Shown: in pieces, positions 34,063 to 45,928 of the stretch
Position numbering within the stretch: position 1 is the first letter of the stretch
How the letters are laid out: each line of letters starts with the position of its first letter
Assembly (NCBI GenBank): GCA_973895155.1
Contig: OZ316897.1
Location: 20,274,001 to 20,338,000 of the forward strand
DNA length: 64,000 bases
DNA from: Marsupella aquatica
Taxonomy: Eukaryota > Marchantiophyta
Reading direction: 5' to 3'
Position numbers and translations under genes: made by a program
The notes under the pieces: model-generated
Database searches by the model: none
Seen by the model: only the letters and a program-made list of their open reading frames with translations
What the model was told of the DNA's origin: nothing

Positions 34063-37000
34063 GATGTCTCAAAGGTTTTCTAGGGGCGATGATGTGACCT
34101 TGACAATGGATGGTTACGACGTTGGAAATGGGACAGTTCAAAAGACAGATCCGCAAGAGAGTGTTCAAAATATTGTGCTTGGAGAGAATCGAATTGGGGT
34201 TCTCATTGAGAAGGCCTTTGGTGAGACCAGGAAGCTCCCTTTTCCAATGCCTAGGGCGGAAAATCTTCATGATGCCATTGACTCATGTGTCATTTGGGAT
34301 ATGTCATGTGCATATCGATCTGCAGATAAGATTACTCAAAAACGCATCAGTATTGGTAGTTGTTCGACTCGAAAAGATAACAACATCCATAATTCTGCAA
34401 ATGTACAGGAGGATGCTTCGACCACCCTAAGGCCAGGTGATGAGGTTGAAATGTTTATCTCTGGCCATTGTGTGGCCTTTGGAGTTGTTTTCAAGACTGA
34501 TCCAATGGAGAGATGTCATAACATATTACTCGGTGAGTCTCGGGTTAGTGTAAAAATCACAGATGTGATTCATGGTAGTAAGACTTTACCTTACGCACAT
34601 GGTGGAGCTGCAACAATTGAAGAGGCAAAGGGCTCCTGGGTTCTATGGGATGTGGCTGACGTCCACAATAAAGTATGGAATGTTGATATCGATGGGAGCA
34701 ACAAATCTTCCTCTAAGAAGCAGAAGGACAAGGCGGATTTTGTTTCACAGTCTTGTTCGGCAAACACCACAGACACTAAGTGTGACTATTTTCATCGGGC
34801 AAACTGGATGTCAGAGTTGGTTGAACTCTACACTGGTTTGGATCGAACCAAAATGGTTGCCACGGGAACGATCACTGTCCCTCAAGTGACGGCAGCAGTT
34901 GATGATGAAATTCTTGGTGATGACCATGTTGGGATTGCTGTGAAAGATGTCGTGGCAGCACAATACTTTCCCAACATCCACAAGGGAGTAGTGAGTTTGA
35001 TTCGATGGCGGATTGATTCAACAAAACTAGTTACAAATGGAAAATTTTTGTCAGACATTTTGGTGGAAGGTTCTGAAAGGATGGACTCAATGGATAGGGA
35101 TGAACTCAATGCGGATGTAAGTGATAGAGGAGTACTGCGTTCAAGGCCCTACAATTTTAACAAGAGGAATCAAGTAGATCCAAATGAAAAGAAGAGGAGG
35201 TTGTTGGAAACCAAGGCAATTTCAAAAACAACAGAGGCGTCAATTGATGACGTGAAAAGAGAAAATTGTTGCAAGCAAAAATGTTGTCTCATTATGCCAA
35301 GGGAAAACATCGAAGATATTAGGATGGAATTTCATGGGATGTCAAGCGAGTCAAAAACGTCACACATTTTCAACCTCTTTCACTATAGAGAGGATGATGT
35401 TCGTGATAAGGGACACCATGTTCTTAAGGGTATGGTCGTATGCAGACATGCATTTGCAATTATCCACGGTTTTAGCCACACCAAATATTATGATTACAAA
35501 AGGAGATATGTGGAGGGTTGCAAAATTGGGTTCCATGGCAATACGGGCTTGATGAAAACAAGGGCAAATACCTTGCATGCACGAGCTCTGTTGGAGGTTT
35601 TTTTGACTCGAAATGCAGAGCCCATGCCTCATATGCCTTATGGAGGGGCACATGGGACAGACTCTATTGAGTACCGTCTTCCGGCGTGTTACAAAAAGCT
35701 AGAGATTCTGGAAGATGTGAGAACAAAGATGAAGGAAGAAGGGCTTCCTCCTGTCACAGAGATACTCTCTACAAGATCTGGAGTAACTCATTTGCAAACT
35801 TCAGTTTTCATAAAGATGGTGCATTTGCCAAGTGTACTCTTTGTTGTGAATACAAAGACAGTTTGATGCGAGAAAGAAGGAAAAAAGAACGTGCTGAAAT
35901 TGAAGAAAAACGAGCGCAACATCTTCGTGAGCAAATGTCACGTAGATATGTTTACTACGCTCATCGAGTGATGGCCAAACAACACCCAGGAGAATATCTT
36001 TGCATTATTCACGACAAGATGGATCAAGCAAAGACATGGATTCCAAAAATGGTTAGTACTCCTAAATCTCTTTCGGGTCATGGAATGCCGCTACCTATTG
36101 CTCTCACAGGGATGTTGACCCACGGGAGGGATCCAGGAGTTTATGCACACTTTAGTGTCACTGGCCTTTGGCCAGGAGATGCCGATTTCACGGTGACATC
36201 CTTGGCTAAGTGTCTTCGAGACCTTGAAGAGTACAATGGAGACAAGACAGGTGACATGTTGGATGGCCTTCATTGGGAACCTCACAGACCTTTCTTTCAA
36301 GCCCTACTTGACTTTGAAGCATTTTTGACGGGTTATTTGGAACCAAAGAATATACCGGTGAATAGGTATATTGGTTCTGAAGATGGAGCTGAGAGTCGGA
36401 CTGAGACCGTCCCAAACCAGCAAGATGAGGATGATGGAGAAGACATGCAAGGAGAGCAAGGCAGTCCATCGTTCAAGCCCTTGCCAAGGCACCTAACATT
36501 GCAGATGGATAATTCAGCAAAGGACAACAAAAACCAGACTGTCATGGCATTTTGTAGCGAGCTTGTGAGTAGAGGAGTATTTGAAACTGTTCAAATGTCT
36601 TTTCTAATGGTTGGTCATACGCATGAAGATGTTGATGCACTCTTTTCAAAGGTATCATATCAAGTTCAGCACAAAGAAGTTGCAACCCTCCTTGCTCTTA
36701 TGGCAGAGGTATGGGAATGCGAGAGCATTCATCCAGTTCCCAGATTGATACAAGAAGTTGCATCTTACAAAGAATATCTTCAAACTTTCAAGGTGAAAGA
36801 TATTCAAGGTCACTCAAAACCTGTATCATTTCTTTTCTCTATGAGAGATAATGTACCAATATTTCAGTATAAGTCCCATGTAAAGCAAGCTTGGGCTCCA
36901 ATTGGTGGAAGGTGCATTTGGGCAACAGATCTGACAACAAATTCTCTTCTTTTACCAAGTGGAGAGCCCTTAGCTAAATCCATTGGAGAGATACACAAAA

Positions 37001-37824
37001 AATCTGAAGAGATTATCCCATTTCTTAACAAGTACCTTGATTTTTTGAGAAGGAGTTGCACTGATGAGACATCTATAGCATATAAGGAAAGATTTCCTCT
37101 TGTGAAATATTGGGAGAGAATTGTGGAGTTGTTGACAAATGGGCTCGCACTAGAAGGGGAGGGAAGTACTCAATTTCCCTTGGAAAACAGATTTTGGCCT
37201 AAGACTAACCACGGCACTGGTTACAAGGTCAACCAACCGGAACAAAGTGGTCCTCCAAGTGAAGATGAGGAGAATGCAGAGATGACGGCTCTTCAAAATG
37301 AGGTCTTGGAAGAGATGGAAGATCAAGCAGCACCATTTGTTGGATCTCGAGTTGAGAGAGAACAAGGACGATGGATTCCTTTACAAGATATTTGTGAAGG
37401 AAACTTTGTATTTCTTCGACCCGAGGATGACTGGGAGAATAAAAATGGTGGAGGTCATTTCTGGTTGGTGAGAGCTTTGGGTTTGGTGGACCCAAAGCAT
37501 GAAGTCCCAACTACATCTTCAACAAACCCTTCTCTGCCTCGATAGTACGCTCCAATGTTCCCAGTTGAATGGTGGAGGCCTAAACACTCTAGTAAACTTG
37601 ATGTGACTGAGAGTGCGCGGTATCTAAATTGTTTCATGTCCACTAAGACATGGGAACGAGATCCAGGGTTTGGTGAGAATACTCAACATTGGCAGTATGC
37701 AAATTCTGCAATGTATGGTTTTAAATCTGGAATGAAAGAAGAAAATATGGCGGGCAGAGGTTTGAAGATCCCTCGAAATGTTCTACAAACTGTCCAAAAT
37801 TATCTTCAAAGGATGGACAAGTAG
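34063..37824 (+). pseudogene. DUF7869-type transposase, two lesions
   Basis: The presumed transposase of the 15.3-kb element. The first part (34063 to about 35760) contains two copies of a module also seen in plant transposase-like proteins (VxLxxxGxxVAxGxVxxTDP, then LP, then W). A segment rich in conserved Cys/His/Trp-type positions follows (VVCRHAFAIIHGFS). The second part has a DUF7869/RNase-H-like core: HDKMDQAK (about 36012), LQMDNSAKDNKN (about 36503) and VGHTHEDVDALFS (about 36613), which supply candidate catalytic acids. The two parts are in different frames that meet near 35755-35765. A single in-frame TAG at 37543-37545 separates the last 90 residues. I chose the ATG at 34063 after the acceptor. 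Unless small introns explain these breaks, this copy is defective. Confidence 0.75.
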
Positions 37825-38074
37825 ACTTAGTTGTTAGAAGCTATAATAATTAAATAGATAGTTTACTAGTTTTTATGTAACTAAGATAGTCACTCATTCA
37901 AACATAGTAATTTATGTACTAGTTATTTACTATTCTAATAGTTTTAATGTGATACTATCTCCTCATTTTCTAAACTTTTGATCATTATAAATATGAATGT
38001 TTGCTTTTTCTACATAATTAAAAATGTTTTTCTATTCATTCCTTTCTTTTAAATGATTATAATAAGAGTTGGTA

Positions 38075-38450
38075 GGCAAATGTACACTTTTTAGGCCAAA
38101 TGTACACTTTATTGCACTAAAAGTTACACTTTCTAGACCAAATGCACTTAAATGTACACTTGTTAAGCCAAATGTATGCATTTTGCACTCAAATGTACAC
38201 TTGTTAAGCCAAATGTATGCATTTTGCACTCAAATGTACACTTTCTAGGCCAAATGTACTCAAATGTACACTTTTAAAGCCAAATGTATCTATTTTGATG
38301 TTCAAATTTACACTTTTCATTGCCCAAATGTACACTCTTTAGGCCAATTGTAAACTTTTCTATCCCCAAATGTACACTTTTCATTGGCCAAATGTACACT
38401 TTTCCAAGCCCAAAAGTACACTTTTCACTGCCCAAATGTACATAAATCAA
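38075..38450. repeat. Right subterminal array of AAATGTACACTTT words
   Basis: More than a dozen copies of AAATGTACACTTT and close variants separated by short linkers such as AGGCCAAATG. It corresponds to the smaller array at the left end and stops just before the right inverted repeat. Confidence 0.92.
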
Positions 38451-38455
38451 ATAAT

Positions 38456-38476
38456 AATACACTTTTAATGAATAGG
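38456..38476. repeat. Right terminal inverted repeat
   Basis: Exact reverse complement of 23186-23206. Confidence 0.9.
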
Positions 38477-38485
38477 CTGATACCC

Positions 38486-39181
38486 CCATACATGCAAGTT
38501 GGCAACCAACAACCCAAACAGACTGCCTGGCCTCTTAAATGGCCCCTTGTGCCCCCTTTGCTCGAGGGAGAAAATTCCACCACACAACAACCAGCCCAAA
38601 ACAGATTGTATGACCTCCTCATAAACAAAGGCTGTCTCCACCCTCCAATTTTTTAAAACATTAAACGAGGTGAAATCCCTTAAAAGAGGGGGAAAATGTT
38701 TACTTCTTTCTTTGTTGCATGCCTTAAGAATTAACTAAGAAAACACTCTCCTTGGCTCCTCCTAATCGTCCATCAGTGTCATACTCATTGTGTCTTACCT
38801 GGTACCTAGTGTAGGACTTGCACTATCTTCCTGTCCCAGATGTAGATTTAGTCATACCAGATGTACCCAGGATATCAATTGCACTCCCTAGAAGTATTCT
38901 TACACACTAGCTCAATACCCGTGCGTTGGACAAAGATACCGTGAAACAAAGATGTCGTGTTGCCCAAGATGTCGTTAAGGAAAAAGATGTCATTAAGAGC
39001 AGAGATGTTGTGTTGCCCAAAAAATGATGCAAACCTTTATTATATGAGTTAATGTTGTCAAATGTGGTTGTCCCTTTATATATGTATCCCTAAACCCTAT
39101 CACACCAGCCAAGATTAGTTTGACCCCCAACCCCTTCAGTTGTTATCTCATCCAGATATATATTTAATTTTTCCAAGTATA
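38486..39181. other. Spacer between transposons
   Basis: No gene recognised. It contains a small imperfect repeat of AAGATGTCGT/TGTTGCCCAA words at about 38935-39025. Confidence 0.5.
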
Positions 39182-39296
39182 TGTGAGAATATGAATGAGA
39201 ATGAGTCATGTATAGTCCGTGGCGGTTGGTACATATAATGGTGCCGGTCCGGTGACTGGCTGATCCGGTCGTCCGGTCACCAGATAGAGTTTAACA
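39182..39296 (-). repeat. copia-2 3' LTR
   Basis: 115 bp. Contains several CCGGTC words (GCCGGTCCGGTGACTGG). Confidence 0.95.
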
Positions 39297-39608
39297 CTCC
39301 CTTTTGGATATATAGTGACAACTATATAGACAATATAAACTATACCTATTATATCATGTTCATAGGGAATACATGATATAAGTACAGGCGAGGTAGACTG
39401 CCTCGTTAAAAAACCTTTATCAACTCTAGCTTAGTAAAAACTCTACCAGTGTAGCAGAGAAAAAATATGAGTGCTAAAGGAAAAAGAGTGTAGCCTAACA
39501 GTCCTCGTTGTTATAAATGTCAATATTAAATAAAGTTAGATGCTATAGTAAATCTAGTTTTAACATCTGTCTTATCAGTGGGTTGTCGGCATTGTGTCAT
39601 CAGCAGCA

Positions 39609-42600
39609 TCAATCGTCATGTGGAGTAGCAGCTTCCACGGTCATCATGCGTTGCATGCTCCGTAGTCCAATCGCCTGGCAGTATCGGTGATGAACTGATG
39701 GTGATAGTGATTTGGTGAAGAGATCCGCACAGTTGTCTGCACTTGAAATCTGCAGAATGTTGATCTCTTTTCCATGTAACTCGTGGGTGTAGAAAAACTT
39801 CGGAGCTATATGCTTCACGTGGTCGCCTTTGATGAATCCTTTCGTGATCTATTGTATACATGCTGCGTTATCCTCAAAAATGTTAGTAGGCTTCGTTAGT
39901 GGTGGTAGGCCGCATTTGGTGTTGATGTGATTTATAAAGGATCGTAACCAAACGGCTTCACGACTAGCCTCATGTAGAGCTAAAATCTCTGAGTGATTCG
40001 ATGAGGTTGCTGTTAGGGTCAGTTTCACGCTTTTCCAAGAAAAAGCGATACCCCCTATGGTAAAGACATATCCAGTCTGAGATTTTGCGGTATCAGTGTC
40101 GGAGAGATATCCGGCGTCCGCATATCCTATGAGCTCGTGGTTTGCACCGAATGGGTAAAATAGCCCGGTATCGGTGGTTCCACGTAGATATCTAAATACG
40201 TGCTTAACTCCATTCCAGTGTCTGGCTATGGGAGTTGCACTATGTCTGGCTAGTAAGTTAACGGCAAATGCAATGTCTGGCCTGGTTTGATTTGCTAGGT
40301 ACATTAATGCTCCTATTGCAGAAAGATACGGGGTTTCTGGTCCTAGTAGTGGTTCATGTTCTTCGCACTTGCAAAAAACATCAGTGTTGTTTTCTAATGA
40401 ACGTACAACCATTGGTGACGTCAATGGGTGTGCTAGGTTCATATTGAACTGTTTTAGGATCTTTTCAGTTTGTGTTGTCTGATGGAGCATCATGCCAGTG
40501 GGTAGGATCTCTAGTTGTAATCCTAAGCAAAAGTTTGTATGTCCAAGGTCTTTCATCTCAAATGTTGATTTAAGACTAGTAATAGTATCTTCTGTAATTT
40601 GGGGTGTCCCAAATATATTTAAGTCATCAACATAAATAGAAATGATGACATATTCATCATCCACATGTTTAATAAATAAACATGGTGTACTGGCATCATG
40701 GGAAAAACCCATGGCAATCATTTCATCAGTAAATCTTTGATACCATACTCTGCCACTTTGTTTCAGGCCATACAATGCCTTCAACACGCGGATAGCTGGT
40801 CCACGGCGAGTATTCCGTACGGTTGACACAACGGTGTCGTTATTATGAGTTACATGTGTAGATGACACATGAGGTGTAACTTGAGATAATTGTGTTATAA
40901 TCTTATGTAAGTATGAGATATGCGATTTAGCGCCTTGAGCTAAGCCTCGGCGTCGTTGCTCCAACTCGGGAGGTGATTGCATGTATAGACAAGTGTCTAA
41001 TGTTCCATATAGATATGCAGTTGCAACATCCAATTGTCGCATCTGTAATTGATGGAAAATGGCAAATCCGATAAGGTATCTGAATGTTGTGCTATCCATA
41101 ACCGGTGAATAGGTTTCATCGTAATGAATTCCCGGTTGTTGTGTAAATCCTTTCCCTACCAGACGTGCTTTGTAGCGTACAACTTGGCCTTTATCATTTC
41201 TTTCGCGGACGAATGTCCACTTGTAGCCAATGAGATGATTGTACGTCTTGCAGTGTTGGCTCGACTGGGCCAAAAGTGTGTCTGCTTAGTAGGGAATCTA
41301 ATTCTCCGTTTATAGCTTTTTGCCATTCAGGCCAATCTGGTCTGTTTTGACATTCTAAGATAGATATTGGTTTGGGTGTCTCGTTAGTGATATGTGTTGC
41401 CACCATTAATGCAAAAGCATCATCTATTGAAGTAGTATTTCTATCCCACATCGTACCGGTGTGTGCGTAGTGGATAGAGATCTCTTCATGAGTTGTGGAT
41501 TCGGTATGATCGACATCAGGTGAAGGTGGTAGAGATGAACCACGCCTTCTTGGTTGTTTATCCTTTGATCCCAAGGGTCTGCCACGTTTGGTACGAGGCT
41601 GGGATGTATTTGCTGGCTCACTTGATAATTCGATGCGAGCAGATGCTCTCGCAGCTGGAATATGTGAGCGGGTAATTTGTGATGTATCGACAAAAGCGTT
41701 TGGAAGTTCTTCCACAATCTTGTGGAGTTGCAAAATTCACTGAACTTCTTTCTCCCCTTGATTGGTTCCAAGGTCTTGCCAAAATGGCGAATGTCTTTCC
41801 CACTCCAAAGGTGGTTGTGGTTGTGGGGTTATTAATGGTGGATAAACATGTTCATCAAAATGGCAATCTAGGAATCTGGATTTAAAAACGTCGCCAGTTG
41901 TTGGCTCCATATATCAGATTATGGACGGAGAGTCAATTCCGATGTATATCCCCAACTATCATTGGGGTCCCATCTTGGTTCGTTTGGGTGGAGTAATGGG
42001 GACCATTACTTGACATCCAAATGAACGAAGATGTGATAGGTCAGGTTTGATACCATTAGCAATTTGGTATGGGCTATAGGTATTAAAAGCCGATGGGCGG
42101 TATTGAATTAATGCATTAGCCTGTAATATGGCATGTCCCCATGCTGAGACGGGGAGTTTCGATTGCATTAGTAGTGGGCGTGCAATGAGCTGAAGGCGTC
42201 TAATGACAGCTTCACCTAATCCATTTTGGAAATGCACGTGGGGTACAGGATATTGTACGTCGATGCCAAGTGATGTACAAAAGTCATCAAATGTTTCAGA
42301 TGTGAATTCCCCTGCGTTGTCCACCCTTAGTGTCTTAATGGGGTGATCTGGGAATTGTGCCTTCACGCGCAGGATTTGCGCCAAGATGCGAGGCATCACC
42401 ATGTTCCTCGTTGAAAGCAGGGTCACATTTGACCATTTAGTTGATGCGTCGATTAATACCATAAAGTAGCGGAAAGGTCCGCTTGGAGGGTTAATTGGCC
42501 CGCAAACATCTGCATGGATGATTTCCAAAAATTTGGGTATGTTGGTTGGCAATTTTGATGTCGTGGGCCTTGTTATTAATTTGACGCGTGAGCATGCAGT

Positions 42601-43335
42601 GCATGGGGTGCTAGCTAGAATGTGGCGTGTATTGATTGGAATGCCACTTGAATTCTTAATGATTTTTCTTAGCATTGATTGGCCGGGGTGGCCAAGGCGT
42701 GCATGCCAACGCGCGGGCAATTCACTTGTATGAGCATTGTTGTGTAGGCATTCAATATGAGTTACATAAAACCCGCAGGGGTACGAGAAAAAGGTTTCTT
42801 TAATAATTTTTCCCGTAGGGGTATTTTCAACCAAGTCTATCACTTCCTGATCTTTGGTATCGACATGTAGTTCGTTCGCTCGTATATCTCTAAAACTGAG
42901 GAGATTACGGGTTGCATTCGGGGCAAAAATAGCAGATTCTATGTGGATAGCTGTACCCTACGGAAGTCTAATGGAAGCTGGGCTGAAACCCTCTTCTATT
43001 TGGCTAGGGCCATTGATAGTGGTTAGGGATTGACGTGAGGGTGTGATCTTGTAAAAAAGGTGTCGATCCCTAAGGATAGTGTGCGTAGTTGCACTATCTA
43101 TAATACATGTGCTGTGACTATTTAGATCTAGGGTTGTGGAGCTACTTGCCACTAAGTGTGCCTCGGGTTGGGCAGGTAGATCTGAAAAGTCTTGGAATGG
43201 GTCGCTACACTCCATAAACACCCCGTGGGTTTCACGGGGTGGTGCCCTAGAGTTTTGTCCGTCCTTGAGGGATCGTTGATATAGTTCTTTAAGGTGTTGC
43301 GGGATTCTACAGTTTCTAGCTAGGTGGTTTGTCAT
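39609..43335 (-). pseudogene. copia-2 pol (PR-INT-RT-RH), nearly intact
   Basis: Protease motif CIIDSATTHTI (about 43105-43075). Integrase has the zinc-binding start WHARLGHPGQSML, then the catalytic acids in HADVCGP, RVDNAGEF and NGLGEAVIRR (42550-42215). Reverse transcriptase (41270-40400) has YDETYSPVMDSTT and an intact YVDD motif (SIYVDDLNIFG, about 40632). RNase H has GYADAGYLSD and SSNHSEILALHEA, then EDNAACIQ, then ADLFTKSLS. Stops or frame changes occur near 42958, 41959-41730, 41270-41195 and 39849. This is better preserved than copia-1, but probably not functional as it stands. Confidence 0.9.
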
Positions 43336-43365
43336 GCCACATGTATGGCATTTCGGGCGTTCCCG

Positions 43366-44268
43366 TTATTGTCGAGATTGTGACCAATCATTTCGGCGGT
43401 TGTTGCTACATGTTCTTCCACCGCCACGTCCGCCGTGTCCACCTCGTCCTCCGCGTCCGCCACGTCCATCGCGTCCCCCATGTCCTCCGCGTCCACTAAA
43501 GGTCCGTCGGAAATTGTGTTGTGCGCGTTGGTTAAAGAAACTCCCCTTCTTGGGGTTGTTTCTATGGTTGCCATTCCTACTGCGCTTAATGCCTTGCCTT
43601 GATGTGGATGGTTCAGCGGTATCGATAAGATGTGTTTCACTCTGTGATTCTGAGGGCAGTGTGCCCACAAGACGTTTTCTAGAGTTAACTAAAAGGAGTT
43701 CTTGGTTTCTCTCTGTGACTAGAAGGTGGGCTATGAGCTCGGAGTATTGCCCGAACTTCATGTTTCGATACTGTATTGATAGCAACACATTCGATGAATG
43801 AAATGTCAACAAGGTCTTCTCTAGCAGATCCTTGTCTGTGACCGGCTCGCTACATAGTGCAAGGGTTGAGGTTATTCTAAAGAGTTTGCTATTGTAGGCT
43901 GAAATAGAGGTAAAGTCCTGGACTCGTAGGTTTAGCCAGTCTTGCCTGGCTTTAGGTAGTTCGACCAGTTTTTGGTGGTCGAATCGGGTTTGGAGCACTG
44001 TCCAAAGTTCACGAGGGGTTGAGAGGTGCATGTATTGTCTTTGTAGGAATCTATGGATATGGCGTCTAAGGAATACAAGGGCCTTAGATTCGTTGGCTTT
44101 AGTTAATGGGTCTGGTTGGGGTTCGCCAGCTAGTATAGGTTGAGCCATCCCTATAGCTGGGAGTAGGGTTAGCGAGGTAAGGTTCTCTCTGAGGTTCATT
44201 GACCATTCCAGGTAGTTGCTACCATCGATGTCTAGGGCTGGAAATGTTAATTTCTCTAGGTTGGTCAT
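43366..44268 (-). CDS. copia-2 Gag
   Basis: 300-residue Gag with the copia gag region (FPALDIDGSNYLEWSMNL near the start, then a helical segment around ELWTVLQTRFDHQKLVELP) and a basic RGG-rich tail (RGGHGGRDGRGG). An in-frame TAA at 43366-43368 separates it from the CCHC zinc knuckle CHTCGMTNHLARNC (about 43351-43310) and the rest of the polyprotein, which continues in the same frame. This is most simply a nonsense mutation in a Gag-Pol frame. Start chosen at MTNLEKLTFP. Confidence 0.88.
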   Translation of the reverse strand: MTNLEKLTFPALDIDGSNYLEWSMNLRENLTSLTLLPAIGMAQPILAGEPQPDPLTKANESKALVFLRRHIHRFLQRQYMHLSTPRELWTVLQTRFDHQKLVELPKARQDWLNLRVQDFTSISAYNSKLFRITSTLALCSEPVTDKDLLEKTLLTFHSSNVLLSIQYRNMKFGQYSELIAHLLVTERNQELLLVNSRKRLVGTLPSESQSETHLIDTAEPSTSRQGIKRSRNGNHRNNPKKGSFFNQRAQHNFRRTFSGRGGHGGRDGRGGRGGRGGHGGRGGGRTCSNNRRNDWSQSRQ

Positions 44269-45795
44269 CGGGTTGGTGGCTTGATTCCTTTTAATGGTAA
44301 TGGAGGCTTATATACTAGCAAGTATAGTAAGAAACGACAAAGCACATTTCTGCGGCATGCAAAGTGGGGCTGGGTGGAGAGAGCATGCAAATCCGGAATT
44401 CAATTTTAGGGTTTGCACTTAGGATTTAGGTTTTCCTTGCTATTTGGTTAACTGCAAATTTTCCTTTGTATTTGCTTTTTCCTTTGTTAAACTATGCAGT
44501 AATGGAATTGTGCAATTTGTGCAGTTATGGGTGGTAATATACTCTTGCCTTGGTTAAGTGCACATGTAGCTTTTGTAAAGTAAATTTTTCTTGGTTACGG
44601 TGTGCAGTTATGCAGATGTGCGCTTAGGTTTTGCAGTTATGGTTAAGTGCAAATTTGCCTTTGTAACTGAAATCTCTTTGACAGAGTTTGCACTTAAAGA
44701 GGGTTTGCGGTTATGTGCGGTTATGGATCGTGCACTTAGCGGATTTCGATCTTTCTTCCACGTTTTGTCGATGTATCCGGCAGCGATGTTGCGCTTTCTC
44801 CCGAGCTTGGCCTGCTCGTGCGCTTCTGCTGCTATCTTCACGTTCTCCGCTTCAAATTCTTCTCTCGCTTTCCTTATGCTGCTTTCAATTCCGCCTTCTT
44901 CTCTTATCTCTTTATATCAGTTGCTTCAATGTCGGGGCTCTCATTCTTATGGTGTCCCTTTTGAATTCCTTCAACGAGTTGTGACAGCATCGGCTGTCTT
45001 CGGCTTCAGGTTTCTACTCGCTCTTGGTTTTACCTGCTTCTCTTCTCACTGTATCTTCCCCTCGCTAAGTCGAAGTCCTGGGGCCGATGCTGCTTTCAGT
45101 CTTTCTATTCCTTCTATTTTATGTCACTTTTGCATCGATCTGGCTACCCTACAGGTTTGCAATTCCCAGAAAATTTGAGTCTATTCTGCTTCTTGCTTCC
45201 AGGCTGATCTTCCGTGCGACATCGGGCATTCGCGCCCCCTATCTCCTCCGATTTTTGGGATTTCTTAGACTGCAAGAGATCCGATTACGATTTCCTATCT
45301 CCTTCTCTCTTTGATAATTTGAGTTTGCTGAGGGGTATCGCTGCTTCTTCTTTCTATTGCGGGCTTCCTTCTTTTCGATGTCTCTTCTTTGCATAAAAGA
45401 AATCTAATCTCAAGTGAATTCTGCGAGCGTTTCTCCTTCTACGGCCTCAAGACCATCCTGGCGCTCTTCCTGCTAGATCATTGCACATTTGTCAGGTTTT
45501 TGCCTAGCTCGTGCGCCTCTTCATCGTGGTGTCCTTAGCCAATCCTGTTCAATTTTTGGGGTCTCCTCAATTTTCGAAAGTTCTTATGGCCTCCTCATTG
45601 TCTTTTCTTCCCTCTGTCCTTATCTTCTCTTTTGCTATTCAATTTTTCCTCTCAATCTCCTTAGCCCTTGCTCAAGTAAAAATGAGACGTGCATACTCCA
45701 GTGCCAATCACGCTGTATCCATTCGGCATAAAAAAAATTTCACAATCTTCCATGGTCTGTTCTCTCCTTTCTTCTTGGCTCCGCTGGTAAGTCCT
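44269..45795 (-). other. copia-2 leader region
   Basis: About 1.5 kb between the primer-binding site and gag. The plus strand is rich in T and C (the minus-strand RNA would be purine-rich). Open frames on the plus strand (44591-45178 and others) come from this composition and have no recognisable domain. Confidence 0.55.
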
Positions 45796-45808
45796 CGTGC
45801 TGATAACG

Positions 45809-45923
45809 TGTGAGAATATGAATGAGAATGAGTCATGTATAGTCTGTGGCGGTTGGTACATATAGTGGTGCCGGTCCGGTGACTGGCTGATCCGGTCGTC
45901 CGGTCACCAGGTAGAGTCTAACA
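45809..45923 (-). repeat. copia-2 5' LTR
   Basis: 115 bp, the pair of 39182-39296. Confidence 0.95.
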
Positions 45924-45928
45924 GTATA

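Larger units (their letters stand above)
23181..38481. mobile_element. 15.3-kb DNA transposon with ParB-methyltransferase cargo
   Basis: A perfect 21-bp inverted pair (left 23186-23206, right 38456-38476, starting CCTATTCATTAAAAG from each end) lies near both borders. The ends can be extended to ATCAA..., giving outer ends 23181 and 38481 flanked by ACCC on both sides (23177-23180 and 38482-38485), a possible 4-bp target duplication. Inside lie a DUF7869-type transposase gene on the plus strand and, on the minus strand, an unknown protein, a ParB-like plus methyltransferase-like gene and an FCP1/NIF-like gene. Arrays of AAATGTACACTTT words sit just inside both ends. The exact superfamily is uncertain. 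Lesions in the transposase suggest that this copy cannot move alone. Confidence 0.85.
39182..45923 (-). mobile_element. copia-2: Ty1/copia element with 115-bp LTRs
   Basis: A full-length element of 6,742 bp. The LTRs at 39182-39296 and 45809-45923 are 115 bp each, differ at four sites (all transitions), and are flanked by the perfect duplication GTATA (39177-39181 and 45924-45928). Transcription runs on the minus strand. The right LTR is therefore the 5' LTR, followed by a primer-binding-site candidate CGTTATCAGCACG (45808-45796, minus strand). A purine tract CCAAAAGGGAG (39307-39297) precedes the 3' LTR. Gag and Pol frames are long, with only a few stops. The LTRs are unusually short for a coding copia element. 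Confidence 0.96.

Noticed and set aside
44591-45813. Plus-strand hydrophobic open frames in the copia-2 leader
   Set aside because: T/C-rich DNA gives leucine, phenylalanine and serine runs. They are antisense to the element and unrelated to known membrane proteins.
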